From NCBI RefSeq assembly GCF_000182565.1, contig NW_015971539.1:1816900-1880899 (forward strand): a stretch of 64,000 nt of DNA. Direction: 5' to 3'. The notes under the pieces were generated by a model that searched no databases, was not told the origin of the DNA, and was given only the letters and a program-made list of their open reading frames with translations. Source of the DNA: Spizellomyces punctatus DAOM BR117 (Eukaryota > Chytridiomycota > Chytridiomycetes > Spizellomycetales > Spizellomycetaceae). Shown here piece after piece: positions 1-10,703 of the stretch. The position numbers were made by a program, and so were the translations under genes. The stretch's first letter is position 1; each line of letters opens with the position of its first letter.

Positions 1-373
1 CTCATACGACAAATCCACCCCGCACACCGCTTTCCCAAATTGGAGTTGAAACCCCTCTTCGAATGGTACCCCAATGAGATGCTCATGAATACCCCTAGAA
101 ATCCATCTCGAGTAAATTTGTCGCATCAGGCCATTTGCACGTAATGGCCATGAAAACAAACTCAACGCCAATGCGCCCATAAAACTCCCGTGGAACCACA
201 CCGGGAAACTTGAAGTGATCATACTCGGATAATGGTATACCAGAAGAAATGTCATGTGTTGCATGCATGTGGAAAGATTCTTCGACTTTGGTGTAGGGTG
301 CGAGGAGGAGGTGCGTTGTGAGGCATGTTAGTGTTGTTAAATCGTAGAGGGCATCTTGCTTTGTGTAGGGCAT
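1..373 (-). CDS. ALG12: ALG12-type dolichyl-P-mannose mannosyltransferase, N-terminal part, runs off the window, apparent frameshift
   Basis: GT22-family ER mannosyltransferase that adds the alpha-1,6 mannose to the Man7GlcNAc2-PP-dolichol N-glycan precursor. The start is the ATG at 371-373. The first residues hold the family signature: a hydrophobic helix, then [12 protein letters not shown], a T-H-D-I motif and [12 protein letters not shown]. The next expected motif, RSF-x-GAL followed by a hydrophobic LSLFSWPL, is present but one frame away. The switch coincides with a run of three C at 187-189 on the + strand. In the shifted frame the reading stays open to position 1 and keeps the membrane-protein character. 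Family assignment is firm. Whether the one-base offset is a sequencing error, a real mutation or an unrecognised splice is unresolved. The gene is cut by the window edge. Confidence 0.8.
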
Positions 374-592
374 GTCGTTGGGATGATGAGATTGGTCGTT
401 GGCCGCGTTGAGGTTATTGGTAGTGCGGCTTGTACGGATTGGGTAAGCGATCTTTCATGTCGATGTCAACATAGTGTAGAGGTGACAGAAACTGGCACTA
501 GCTACTACACCAGGGAATGAACCAGCGTAAACTGGCTCGGAAAAGCTAACTAACTGAACTACTAGGCAAATTATACACGCAATATGTAACGG

Positions 593-935
593 CTATTCTA
601 AATCGGATAATTGCCCACCACCACACCCGTTCCTACTGGGCCTTGATCCGGAACTCTTGATCGACATTGAAGCCAGAGTCTTCGCAAGAGAGTTAATATC
701 GTCAGGGAGACTCGCAAGCCGGAGGATTTTCAGTAACGAAGGCTTGGAGACTAAACAAGTGCAAGTCAGCCAGATGACAGAAATGACAGAAATGCCATCG
801 GTACATACCAACCAAGCTCAACAAATGTGGCAGCATAATAGCAGTTTTGTTCACGGATCCAATTGGTTGCTGCTGGTTCTGATCGCTGTTGCTGTCGGGT
901 GGACGAGGTCCTCGGCACCACATCTGCATTCTCAT
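593..935 (-). CDS. small two-exon protein of unknown function
   Basis: Exon 1 (935-809) starts MRMQMWCRGP. A 58-nt intron (808-751, GTATGT...TTTAG) joins it in frame to exon 2 (750-593), giving 94 aa. The spliced junction creates one continuous amphipathic stretch, LLSLVVSKPSLLKILRLAS, followed by LPDDINSLAKTL. This continuity across the intron is the main evidence that the gene is real. The tail is Ser/Gly-rich and ends QLSDLE. A TATA-like box lies about 90 nt upstream. I do not recognise the family: there is no signal peptide and no clear membrane span, only predicted helices. It lies tail-to-head with ALG12 on the same strand. An unrelated short ORF pair that happens to splice is possible. 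Confidence 0.5.
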
Positions 936-1023
936 GATTGGACCGAGTCGCGATGAGAGTTGCGCAGATGCTTTGAGAGTCGAGGATGGGTAAAGAGGAA
1001 AGAGGAAAGAGGGAGCAGGTCCC

Positions 1024-1031
1024 CTTTTATA
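1024..1031 (-). promoter_or_regulatory. TATA-like box upstream of the small gene at 593-935
   Basis: On the minus strand the sequence reads TATAAAAG, about 90 nt upstream of the ATG at 935. This is a plausible core-promoter distance. It is motif evidence only. Confidence 0.35.
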
Positions 1032-1239
1032 GACCTTTGGCATGCGCCTCACCGCAGTTTAAAAGAAAAAACATTACATTAGCATGCCACCGCAGTTTGG
1101 AGAACATTAGCATGCCTCAACCGCTTTGAGCGATGGGGGGTTCTGATTATGCGATATGATTAACCGGATTAATCCGGATAATATTGGCACTACAGCATTC
1201 ACGTGATGCTCTGCCAATCTATACCCCAGTGTACTGTAT

Positions 1240-1306
1240 AATAGACTAGAATTCTAGACCACCACATGACTCACGTGATGCTCGATCTTTATCTGCACAT
1301 GCTGTA
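1240..1306 (+). repeat. dispersed repeat family, copy 1
   Basis: Begins AATAGACTAGAAT, continues through the core CACATGACTCACGTGATGC and ends TTATCTGCACATGCTGTA. The same order of words recurs at 5862-5929 (same strand) and, for the core part, at 5370-5413 (opposite strand). The CACGTG palindrome in the core is a bHLH E-box. Copies differ by a few bases, so this is an old dispersed element rather than a recent duplication. Confidence 0.75.
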
Positions 1307-1621
1307 CAATCACCTCCACACTATGGATTTCTTTTCAAAATTCCACATTGCAAAATATAAAAGCCAAGAAAGCGATCAATAGGTATGCCTTGTTCCGTAT
1401 ATTTTGGAGAATAACGTTTCATTAACATGAATGTTTCTGGAAATGTATAAACACCTCATGACACTCGTAATGGATAACACATTTGGATTTACATGGATAT
1501 CAGTCATCCCAAAACGTTGAATCACAACTCAAATTCGTCAATGGCAACGTATATATCCATATGCGTATTCTTGCATGTCACTATTCAAAAGTGCAAGAAA
1601 GAGGATATCGCAAACTGACAA

Positions 1622-3714
1622 TCATATTTGGGTCGAAAAAAGGATTTCTAGTGCAGATGTAAAGGTTGGCCTGGTACTAGGTTCCAAAGCCCAACACATT
1701 GTCATCAACTGCGCCTTGAAAAGCAAAACCACAATCCATAAGCACCACACACATACGCAGCGTCTCCACCAAAACTAGATCACTCACCAAATTCCCCGGC
1801 ACATACCCCGGAATTCCCGGCCTCGCATTCTCCAACAAAACCCTGATACCAATATGCATAGAATTCATATCCTCATAAGGCCAGCCCCTAGTAGCAATCT
1901 CATGCAACATGATTCCAAAAGCATATACATCAACAGCTTTTCGATTTATGGTTGGGTCGTACCCGCGTAGGATTTCGGGGGCTAGCCATTCGGCGTTGGA
2001 GAGGTAGCGGTTTGATTGGGTTGCGCGGGGGTTGTAGATTGGGGAGGTTAGGCCGTAGTCGGTTAGTTTGACTGTTCCGTCGTCCATAAGCTGGTTTTTT
2101 GTAATGTTAGATTTTGTTTTTGGTGGAAGTAGGTAAACTTGGCTTTTCTATGTACCATGACGTTTTGGGATTTGAGATTCCCGTGCAGGATTGGTGGATC
2201 TTGTTCATGAAGGAACGCCATACCTAATCTCCCAGCAAACCAAATCAAGAATAAATAAATAGATCAAGGTACCGCACTCTCTACTCCCAGACACACAAAC
2301 ACATCACGCTCACCTACCTCGACACACACCAACAGCCATCCCCATCGCAACCTCAGGACTCATATCCACACTCGCATCATGCAAAAAAGTCCACGCATCA
2401 CCATAAGGAACAACCTCAGTCAACACCCCAATATTAGGCGGAACAACACAAGCCCCCAAAATAACAAGTAAATTCGGGTGAAATAGTTTTCGTAGAGTAG
2501 CGAGTTCGGATTTAAGTGTATTTAGATCGTCGGGTGTGATATTTGTTTGGTCTTGTGGGGTTTTGATGATGACGTCGTAGTTGTTCCAGCGGCCTCGGCG
2601 GGTTAGAAAGTGGCGGGATCGGGAGAGGGGGGTTGGTGCTATTTGTACGGATGTTGCGGTGATTTCCCAGTCTACTCCGCCTGAAACGCAGAAAAAACAA
2701 AAAACTTGGTTTAAAAAGTGACTTCAACTAGCTTTTGTTGCTCACTGCTTTGCAACAAAAAACCATGCCCAGTGAGTGCACTTTCTTACCTTTCGCCAAA
2801 AACCGTTGCTTGGCCTCTTCTTTCGCCTGTGCAAACGTCCTAGCTACACACAACAACATTCAATCTCCCAATAAACAAACCACGCACACAACAACGCCGT
2901 ACCATTAGCCTGCACCGTCCTCGCCACAGCCGCCTCCGCCTTCAACACCTCCTTAATCTCCTCACTGGTCCTCAAAAGCGGTGTCCGCTGATACTTGTTC
3001 TTGACAGCTACATGTGCACCTGCTTCTTGAGCCAAGTACACTGCAACTTGTTTGTGTCGCCAGAAACATGCGTAGTGGAGTGCGGTGTTGCCGTGGTCGT
3101 TTGCGTGGTTGACTATGAAGAGGGCATTTTTGTTAGGTTTTGCTTTTAGTTTTCGAACCACGAAGGAGGATTGTGATGTACCGTTTGCACCCCGCGCTAC
3201 AAGCTACAAAAGCATCAAATAAAAAAAAAAACATACATTACAAAAACCGCAAAAACGATAATCACAAACGATTCAATGATTCACCTTTTTAACAACCCCC
3301 AACATCCCCTTCGAAGCCGCCAATATCAACGCCGTATCCCCAGCAACATTTAGCGCATCCACTTCCACATTCCCGTGTGCGAGTGCCCAATCTACAATCG
3401 ATTCGTGTCCTATTTGGCCGTATCCATCAGAGATGAGTTACTCTTCGTTGGATTGGATAGGCTTGGAAAAGGGAATGTACCAGTTTTTGCGTACCGTATT
3501 TACAAGCAATATGCAATACAGTGTTTTCCTGTAAATCTCTATTCCAAAAAAAACCGGTATAGTACCCAAATCCTTTTCATTGTCCTCCCAAAACTTGAAC
3601 AAGGATAATATCATACCGTTCTGCAGCGAGTTCACTTGCAGTCTCGGGATCGTTCACATGCGCTTGGATGCCTTCTAAATCCCCTGCTTTGGCCTTGTCG
3701 TGTATAACACCCAT
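1622..3714 (-). CDS. ILK: integrin-linked kinase (ILK) homologue: ankyrin repeats plus pseudokinase
   Basis: Ten exons (3714-3617, 3538-3495, 3409-3285, 3203-3182, 3112-2903, 2843-2790, 2680-2318, 2223-2156, 2090-1788, 1714-1622) give 459 aa; animal ILK is about 452 aa. Residues ~1-140 are ankyrin repeats, including NTVLHIACKYGH, GDTALILAA and the ILK-typical NTALHYACFW. A linker follows, then a TKL-type kinase fold (~190-455): VIIK supplies the beta-3 lysine, followed by HPNLLVILGAC and MAFLHEQ. The HRD motif is changed to HGNLKSQN, so the catalytic Asp is Asn, and DFG reads DYG. WLAPEIL and RPTFTSALEIL close the domain. As in animals it is probably a scaffold (ILK-PINCH-parvin) rather than an active kinase; that is inference. 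The start was chosen because the ATG at 3714 aligns with the animal N-terminus; an in-frame upstream codon at 3774 is less likely. Divergent from BUD13, with about 200 bp between the starts. Confidence 0.85.
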
Positions 3715-3915
3715 AGAAAAAGTATTGGTCCCAGAAGGGCGACAGAAATCGTAAGGCAACCAGAGTTCCTGCAAACCCTCCGCAGATCTGGTGATTACGT
3801 GAGTGTGTCATGTGATTGAACTGTTCAAGGACGAAAGGCGAGCTTGAGCAGAAGGATTGCTGATCTCTTTATTGCATTCCTTTTATTTTTGGAGATTTGC
3901 TGCTTTATTGGTACG

Positions 3916-4984
3916 ATGGGAGACTTGAAGGATTACCTCAAAAAGTACATGTCGTCCAACGCGGACGGCATTACGAAAAAAAAGCGAAAAAAGCGCCCAC
4001 AACCTACGTCGGGGGGTACGACGCAAATCATTGACGAAGAAGTCGACTGGGCTGTCTCCAATCAAAAAGACGATGACGAGGATGCTCCTGTTATTGTTGA
4101 CCCTGAAGCTGAGGACGGGGGGAACACTAAACCCATGTTCAGGAGCGATGCATGGCAGACGATCCGAGAAGGGGAGAGAAGGTCTCCGTCACCTTCCCCG
4201 CCGCCTACACGAAAAAGGGCATCACCATCCCCCTCGCCACCAATACACAGAAAACGTCGAAGATCCCCATCACCAACTCCACCCCCTCCCACGAAATCCC
4301 ATAAACCAAATTCCCCACCCCGCCTCTCAGATGGTCGTAGAGCAGGCCTCCAAACCGGAGCAGCCATCCGGCAGGACGCCCAAGAACGTGAAATGGCCCG
4401 CCAAAAAGCTCTGTCAAATCTGACACCCTCACAAACCGGTCAACACGCCCAAACAGTGTACAGAGACAAACACGGCAAAAAAGTCGATCTGGCTGCCCAG
4501 AAAGCCGAATTGGCTGCCATGCGACGTCAACGGGAGGCACAAGAAGAAAAGGACATGGTATGGGGTAAAGGCGTCGTACAACAACGTGAAGCAGAACAAG
4601 ATGCCAAACGTCTTGAAATGGAACAAGATCGTCCGTTAGCTGTCTATGTTGATGATGTGGAACGGAACAAGGAGCTCATGGACCGAGATCGATGGGGTGA
4701 CCCCATGGCATTTATGACTGCCAAGAAAAAGAAAAAGGACAAGGACCGCCCTGTCTACCGTGGTCCACCGCCTCCACCCAACAGATTTGGTATCCCACCT
4801 GGGTATAGATGGGATGGCGTGGACCGGTCCAATGGATTCGAGACACGGTACTTTCAAGCAAAGAATCAACGCAGTGCGATTCAACTTGAGGCGTACAAGT
4901 GGTCGACAGAGGTAAAAAAAAACCCCCAAACAAAACATACTTTTATATTCTATACTTACGCATTTTCCATTATAGGATATGTAA
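3916..4984 (+). CDS. BUD13: Bud13/CWC26, RES-complex pre-mRNA splicing factor
   Basis: Exon 1 is 3916-4911. A 64-nt intron (4912-4975) precedes a nine-base last exon (GAT ATG TAA), so the protein ends ...YKWSTEDM, the expected Bud13 C-terminus. It is about 334 aa. The N-terminus MGDLKDYLKKYM is the typical Bud13 start. The middle is a basic RS-like region rich in SPSP. The conserved C-terminal block contains PPNRFGIPPGYRWDGVDRSN and GFE. Bud13 works with Pml1 and Snu17 in the retention-and-splicing complex in the nucleus. The reading frame extends upstream to 3844 without an ATG, so that extension is treated as untranslated. The last intron leaves only two codons and a stop, which a naive ORF call would miss. 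Confidence 0.92.
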
Positions 4985-5011
4985 AAAAAATAACGGTCCA
5001 ATATCCACTTT

Positions 5012-5194
5012 GTACATACCACTCCACCACCGTTAACCAGTAGTCACCCTGTATGTCGGTTATAGTGCATTACCTCAATTAAGGGCGCACAGTCACTGCA
5101 CACATCTTTCCAGTCACGCTAAGCCCGTGGTTCCATCTCAGTTGCAGTGTGCCATAAATGGGTGACTAGTTAATGGTGGTGGAGTGGTATGTAC
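5012..5194. repeat. palindromic MITE-like element A (183 bp)
   Basis: Left arm 5012-5049 starts GTACATACCACTCCACCACC. Right arm 5160-5194 is its reverse complement with one gap and few mismatches. The arms are about 35-38 bp and the spacer about 110 bp with no coding potential. The element begins 28 bp after the BUD13 stop codon. Size and structure fit a non-autonomous terminal-inverted-repeat element. I could not define a target-site duplication. Confidence 0.6.
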
Positions 5195-5369
5195 TGTACT
5201 CCTCATCATACAACCCGAGTCGAGGTGTTTAATGCTTAAAAATGTTGAAAAAAACAGGCGGGGTATTTTGTATGCATCGGATAATAATTTCTGAAAATGT
5301 ACTCTAATGACATACCCAGCAAAAATCGTACAGTACATCGGGCATGTGGCAATGGTTCGAATGCATACA

Positions 5370-5413
5370 TACAGCATGTGCAGATAAAGATCGTGCATCA
5401 CGTGAGTCATGTG
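5370..5413 (-). repeat. dispersed repeat family, copy 2 (inverted)
   Basis: Reverse complement of the core of the copies at 1240-1306 and 5862-5929: CACATGACTCACGTGATGC, then ATCTTTATCTGCACATGC. Identity over the core is nearly complete. Confidence 0.7.
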
Positions 5414-5820
5414 GTGGTGGACGCGGTATCTTATAATACAATAGAAAATGTCCCAGCCCCGTGATCTGTTCCTTGATGTGCTGTCACATGACCCTGCTGT
5501 GATCTTGCATCGCAAATCTCACTTTCTGTTGCTCTATCTGCTTGATTTGTCTCATCAGGATTAGAGCATCTTTTTGCCACAATATACTGAACGTCATTCC
5601 AAATTACTGTCCCCTTATGGCTGTTAACTGTATAGTAATTACCAAGGCCAGTGGTCTTCTTTTGCCGCCAGGAATTGAGCCCCAAGTTGTATCTTGCAGT
5701 AGTTTGAAAATACAGAGTGAAAGTAAAGACCTTTTACCGGGATATATACATCATATGGTAAATAGAGAGTGCTTCCGTAATGTAGCTGTATTTGCTTTCT
5801 GTCTCATTATTTTTTGAGGT

Positions 5821-6012
5821 CTGTCAAGTGCGTTGCACGCACGAGCTCACACACTAGTTAGAATAGACTAGAATGCTAGACCATCACATGACTCACGTGA
5901 TGCACGATCTTTATCTGCACATGCTGTACTGTACGAGCAACTGAGTGGGCAGATTAAAGACTGGCTATATATGTTAACTAGTGTGAACACATGCATGCAA
6001 CACACCTGACAG
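5821..6012. repeat. palindromic MITE-like element B (192 bp) carrying repeat copy 3
   Basis: Left arm 5821-5860 begins CTGTCAAGTGCGTTGCACGC. Right arm 5975-6012 ends GCAACACACCTGACAG and is its imperfect inverse. The interior (5862-5929) is copy 3 of the dispersed repeat. The terminal arms of about 40 bp, small size and lack of coding capacity suggest a non-autonomous DNA transposon remnant. The repeat core may have spread as part of such an element. Confidence 0.6.
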
Positions 6013-6399
6013 AAGACTTGATAAATACAAAAGATGCAGTTTATTATTATTTATTTCCTATGCAAGGATAGTTGAAATCTAACCAGTGCTCAGCTCGTCT
6101 GGTGATTACGTCGATACTAGTTGTGTAATATGGACGCATCTGGTCATGTGGCATCACGTCATGACTTGTACTGTACGTTATATTTAGATATCGCATCCCA
6201 TGCTTGAATGCACTCCTCGGGATGCAGGTGGTAGTACCTTTACGCTCTCGTTCTCGATTACATAAGGTAGGAGATGCATCAATGTGGCGCAAAAAAGAAG
6301 GAGGTGTCTCTTACCCCTTGCATCATTTAAAAGCAAAACCTGTGTCGTATCCCCCCTTCTGTTCTGGTTCTAGCATCTCAGGCTCCACCGCTTCTTACG

Positions 6400-8352
6400 A
6401 TGTCGGAATCGCTTAATATTCCTGTGGTGCCCTATTGGAAGGATTGGGTTAAGCGCGGTGGAACGTGGGAAGACTGGAAAGCCAAACTGCAGTCCGTGAG
6501 AGCCGAGCTTGCTGTCTGGGAAAGTCGCACCGACCTCGATCGTTCGTCCAAACGATCAGTACAAAAAAGAAAGATTGCTTGGGAAAAAGCAAATGCTGTG
6601 GTACGTGCGTTGATCTGTTTACGTGTCCTTCAGTTCCTAATATCTATCCCTTTCAAGAATCACATTGACTGGGCCAAAGCAGATGATCGACAAGTTCAAA
6701 ACACGCGCCTTCTCCTCGAAACTCAGAGATATTCACTTCCCTCCTTCGCCAGCACATACAATACGACTGCACAAGGTGTCTTTTTTCCTTTGGAGGAGCG
6801 AAAGAGGTCAGCTACGCCGCCATCCCAAACCCAAGACTTCAAGCGTCCCCGTCTGCTTCCTGGCACCGAAGACAGTGATGACGATGATAGCGATGACGTA
6901 CTTGAAACGGATACGGATGAACAAGACATGGAGATTCCGGGATTGGAGAAAGTCCTCAAAGGATCAGATATCACTCTCCCAAATGATGTGCGTTTTTTTT
7001 TCCATCTTGGTGCTGAATGATCTGCAACTGATTGATAAACTCTATCATCAGTTAACCATCTCCAATGTCAACTGTGCACGTCTGATTCGGCTAGTAATGC
7101 GTGATATTTTGTTGGATCAGCAAAAGCCAGTGCATGATCGCACCTTCGCCAAGAATGATTGCGTGAAAATAGTGTAAGAATTTGTGTTGGAGTGGATTCG
7201 CCGATATATGATTCTAACCCTCCTTTCTAGTTCTTTAAAAAGAGGAATCCTACTCACAAAGCGTCTGCCGGAGGCATATGCGCCATACATTACATGTCAA
7301 GAGTGGTCACAAGTGTATCAGAGCATGGCCCCCGATACATTTTGGGATGTCATTGCTCAGTCTCCAAGCACGTCCATAGTTGATGCAGTACATGAATTCG
7401 AGACGAGCAAAATAAATGAGGAAGATTCAGAGACCTGTAGTATCCCACCGTTCAGCGGTTTAGCCAGGGACGAAGCAGTCGCGTTGCAAGCCCTGTGAGT
7501 ATAGTTGATTTCGCTGCAGATTGTCGCGATGGAGATGGAATAACAGTCTTCTTTCCATAGCTATTCTCATGTTGATATGGATGCACCCGAGCCTGAACAT
7601 GAGGCATCGTTCACTTCAAAGTACGTCATGCCCCACTTTAATAGACTTAAACAAAAGAGATGGAAAATGTTGCTGTAAGTCCACTAGCATCTCCTTTCAG
7701 TATGTCTCCTCATCATGAACCTGGTACGGCTTCCTACTAGCGACACTACTATGGTAGATCGCCTCCGTCCAGACATTACCATAAAGGCTGGTTCCCGACC
7801 TGTACTATTGGTTGAGCTAAAGGCACCGTACGCGGCGAGCAGCAAACGCAATCTTCAATTGGGGGAAGGATTGACACGAGGATTGCAGTTTCTGAAGTCC
7901 GATCTAGTGGAATACGATTGGGAAAGTCAAAATCCCCAAATCTATACTGCTATCGCTCCTGGTGAGTATATATTTTGATTACATGAAAATTTATCTATTC
8001 TAAAGGCATGTCATCTGTTCACTTAGATGGAGTTAATTTTCAGATTTACTCTATCCAAATCCGGGAGCAAATCTGTTTCTTTGTACAGCTGGGGAAAATC
8101 CCTATCGTAACATGTCTGGACAATATCGCCAACCTACCGCGTGCTTTAGTCGGCTTCACTCATTTGAGGAGTATAGTTGCCAGACACGTAGAGAATATTC
8201 GAAGTCAGAGCAAACGGAACGTATTCCATCCCCCGCCTGAAGCTCACACGACACCGGATAAAAGTCGGCTGTTGGAAAACTTGCGCACAGTATATCCGTC
8301 AGCAATCACACCAGACAAATTAGTGGCAAAAAGAAGAGGTAGTGCTACATGA
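6400..8352 (+). CDS. multi-exon protein with a PD-(D/E)XK nuclease-like core, unknown family
   Basis: Seven exons join in frame: 6400-6600, 6658-6987, 7052-7173, 7231-7494, 7561-7674, 7741-7961, 8006-8352, giving 532 aa. The N-terminal ~70 residues are helical and charged (YWKDWVKRGGTWEDWKAKL). A basic then acidic low-complexity segment follows (KRPRLLP, then EDSDDDDSDDVLETDTDE). The C-terminal third has RPDITI, about nine residues, then LLVELKAP. This D...(E)xK spacing is the restriction-endonuclease-fold signature. Known homes for such domains in eukaryotes include Crinkler-type effectors and selfish elements; I cannot place this protein in either. The gene sits directly after the repeat island. 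Several introns were fixed only by frame continuity, so small boundary errors are possible. Substrate and role are unknown. Confidence 0.6.
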
Positions 8353-8435
8353 ACTTATTAGTTGAATCATTTATTTATTAGTATATATTACATGTAAGTC
8401 TACTCCACTTTTCTATTCTACTCTACTTATTACCG

Positions 8436-8501
8436 GACAAAAATGTGTAATGTAGTAGAATAAATATGGACAACAATGTGTTATGTAGTAGAATATTTAG
8501 A
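8436..8501 (+). repeat. 33-bp tandem duplication
   Basis: Two adjacent units, each GGACAA-(A/C)-AATGTGT-(A/T)-ATGTAGTAGAATA, lie between the nuclease-like gene and APC7. They differ at a few bases. Confidence 0.6.
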
Positions 8502-8563
8502 AGTTTCGTTTGAAATAACCATCAGACGCGCCTTGCAGCTTGTGCCAACACGCAGAGATCACG

Positions 8564-10703
8564 ATGACCATCCCTTCACCCATTCCCCTCCTCACGACCG
8601 CCCAAGAACTCTTACAAAGCGGACTAGCATCCTCTGCAGAACTCCTCGTACGTACGATCTCATTTGCATACCCTGCGTTTCATTTCTGACACCTATTTGC
8701 ATTTAGTTGGGTTACGTCCTCTCCGTTCTCCCCCCACCAACAACATCGGATGTACATGCCCACGCACAAGATTTGCTGGGAGATTGTCTAGTGGAATCGA
8801 AAGAGTTTCCTCGTGCCCTGGTACGTAACCTTCATTGCGTATGATAACGCAAGCATCTCATTGGTTTTCGTAGAAATGCTACGAGTCTGCTGTCCGGTGC
8901 TTTGAATCCCAAGAAAATGTGTGGAGAGTGCGGGAAAAGGTTGCCGGATGTTTAGTTGCATGTGGGGATGTCATTGGCGGGATTGATGAGGTATGTTTTC
9001 TGCAAATGGTTGGGGTTTTTTATGGGTGTGTGGAGTAATTAATGATGATTTTGTGTGTAGATGGAGCGGATTCCAAAAGATGTTGTGAGTATCAAGGGGT
9101 TGAGGCTCTTGGCGGGGTGGTATGAGACGGTTTTTCGAATTGAGTAAGTCATGTATTCTTTTCACGACTTTGGATGATATTAACGAATTCCCGTGTTTTT
9201 TTTACTATAGGCAGGCGCGAGATACGTACCTCCTGATCCTCCAGTAAGTTTCGCATCTGCCAAAACATGCCGACCAACATGCTTACAGTTTATTAGAAAG
9301 CAGCCTCTTGCGACGGAAGCCGTGTTGGGTGCCATCAAGTGTGGTGCGGAACCGAGTACCATGCATCTCCCGCCTTGGGTTACATCATATGTTGAGGGAT
9401 ATGCGCAGATACAGGGGTATAAATACAAGGGTAAGATGATTGTCAATGATACTTCATGCACAAGTGGGATACTCATGTGAACGACTCTTAGATGCAATTA
9501 AAACGTTTTTGGAACTGCAAAATACGACACCGCTTAATCTCCATGTTTTGCATGGTCTTTCGGATGCGTATTTTATGAGCGGGGATGGTGTTAATGCCTT
9601 TTATGTATTTCGGCAGGTAAAAAAGTGTTGCCTACGTTATATCTTCATTTGTATACTGAATTGACAATCATCTAGATCAGAAAACGCGATCCAGAAACGA
9701 TTCGACACATGGACCGCTACGCATCCCTCCTCGCCTCCCGAAACAAGACGGACGTTCTATCAAAGTAAGCCTGGTGCATTCTTGTTTATTTTCATCATTG
9801 TTTATTAAGAATGATTAGGTTGGCAGTCGATCTTGTCAAGCGGTACCCGAACCACCCTGAATCATGGTGTGCCATGGCATATTATTGGCGATCAGAAGGA
9901 GACGATGAAAAGGCTTTGCATTTTTGCGAAAAGGTGATACACAGCACTTTCAAATCTTCTCATATCCTTTGCTAACGACATTTTCAATTAGTCCCTCGCC
10001 CATTCTCCCACTCACCCTCAAACCCACCTCCTAAAATCCACTCTCCTCCCGCCTCAACATGCCCTCCCTACTCTGCACAAAACCCTCCTACTCTCTCCTA
10101 CCCTCGAAACCTACACAACCCTCCTAAACATTTACATATCCCAAACCCGCTACACCGAAGCCCTTACCCTCGTCTCCGACCTCGCACACCGCATGCCATC
10201 CCACCCCCCAGCCCTATCCCTCGTCGCCAAAACCCTCTTTGAAGCAAACCAACCCCGTAAATCCCTCTCTGTCTACCAACACGCCTTTGAATTAGATCCT
10301 ACTGATGAGGGTGTTTGTATTGGTTATGCTCAAGTATGTGAGGCGCTTGGACAGGTCTCTAAAGCGGAGAGTGTTCTCAAGGGGTGTGCGAGTGTTGGGT
10401 GTCGGGTTCTGCTGGCTGGAGTTTTGGGACGGGCTGGAAGGGTTCATGAGGGATTGGAGGTTGTGAATGGAGTTTTGGTGTATGTATGCCCTTTATGCTT
10501 TTTTTTTATGTATTTTGTGTGTGCTAACTGTGTGTCTTTTTATTATCAGGATGGACCCAACGCATCCGGAAGCCCTCTCGACACTTGACACGCTCCATCG
10601 CCTCGTATCACGCCCAGAAGAGGATGAACCACCTGAAGAAGACGACGAAGACGAGGATGAACGGGAGCGAGTTGAAGAATTGTCGAATGGACTCGAGTTT
10701 TAG
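8564..10703 (+). CDS. APC7: anaphase-promoting complex subunit 7 (TPR protein)
   Basis: Eleven exons (8564-8647, 8707-8820, 8874-8990, 9061-9143, 9211-9243, 9297-9430, 9492-9616, 9676-9764, 9819-9933, 9992-10479, 10550-10703) give 511 aa. It is a TPR superhelix throughout. The N-terminal part carries MERIPKDVVSIKGLRLLAG, matching the APC7 segment before its central repeats. Later repeats include THLLKSTLL and YQHAFELDPTDEG. The C-terminus is an acidic tail (EEDDEDEDERERVEE), as in animal APC7. It is a scaffold in the TPR arm of the APC/C ubiquitin ligase that controls mitotic exit. APC7 is missing from budding and fission yeasts, so its presence fits an early-diverging fungus. Cdc23/Apc8 or Cdc27/Apc3 are alternatives, but their motifs are not seen. 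Confidence 0.75.

Larger units (their letters stand above)
936..1621. other. intergenic stretch with one copy of the dispersed E-box repeat
   Basis: Between the small gene (minus, start 935) and the 3' end of the ILK-like gene (1622). No supportable gene was seen. It is AT-rich and contains a dispersed repeat copy at 1240-1306, plus an extra CACGTGATGCT word at about 1209-1219. Confidence 0.6.
4985..6399. other. repeat island between BUD13 and the nuclease-like gene
   Basis: About 1.4 kb with no convincing gene. It holds a palindromic element at 5012-5194, a reverse copy of the dispersed repeat at 5370-5413 and a second palindromic element at 5821-6012 that contains another copy of the same repeat. 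A minus-strand reading at 5431-5685 has some protein-like content but no recognisable motif. Confidence 0.6.

Noticed and set aside
3844-3915. In-frame upstream extension of Bud13 with a hydrophobic stretch that looks like a signal peptide
   Set aside because: It begins with a non-ATG codon, and MGDLKDYLKKYM is the normal Bud13 N-terminus. A signal peptide makes no sense for a nuclear splicing factor.
4062-4540. Gly/Val-rich minus-strand ORFs opposite BUD13
   Set aside because: Antisense of the Ser/Pro-rich RS-like region.
5542-5817. 91-codon plus-strand ORF in the repeat island
   Set aside because: No motif, flanked by repeats, composition not protein-like; overlaps an equally poor minus-strand ORF.
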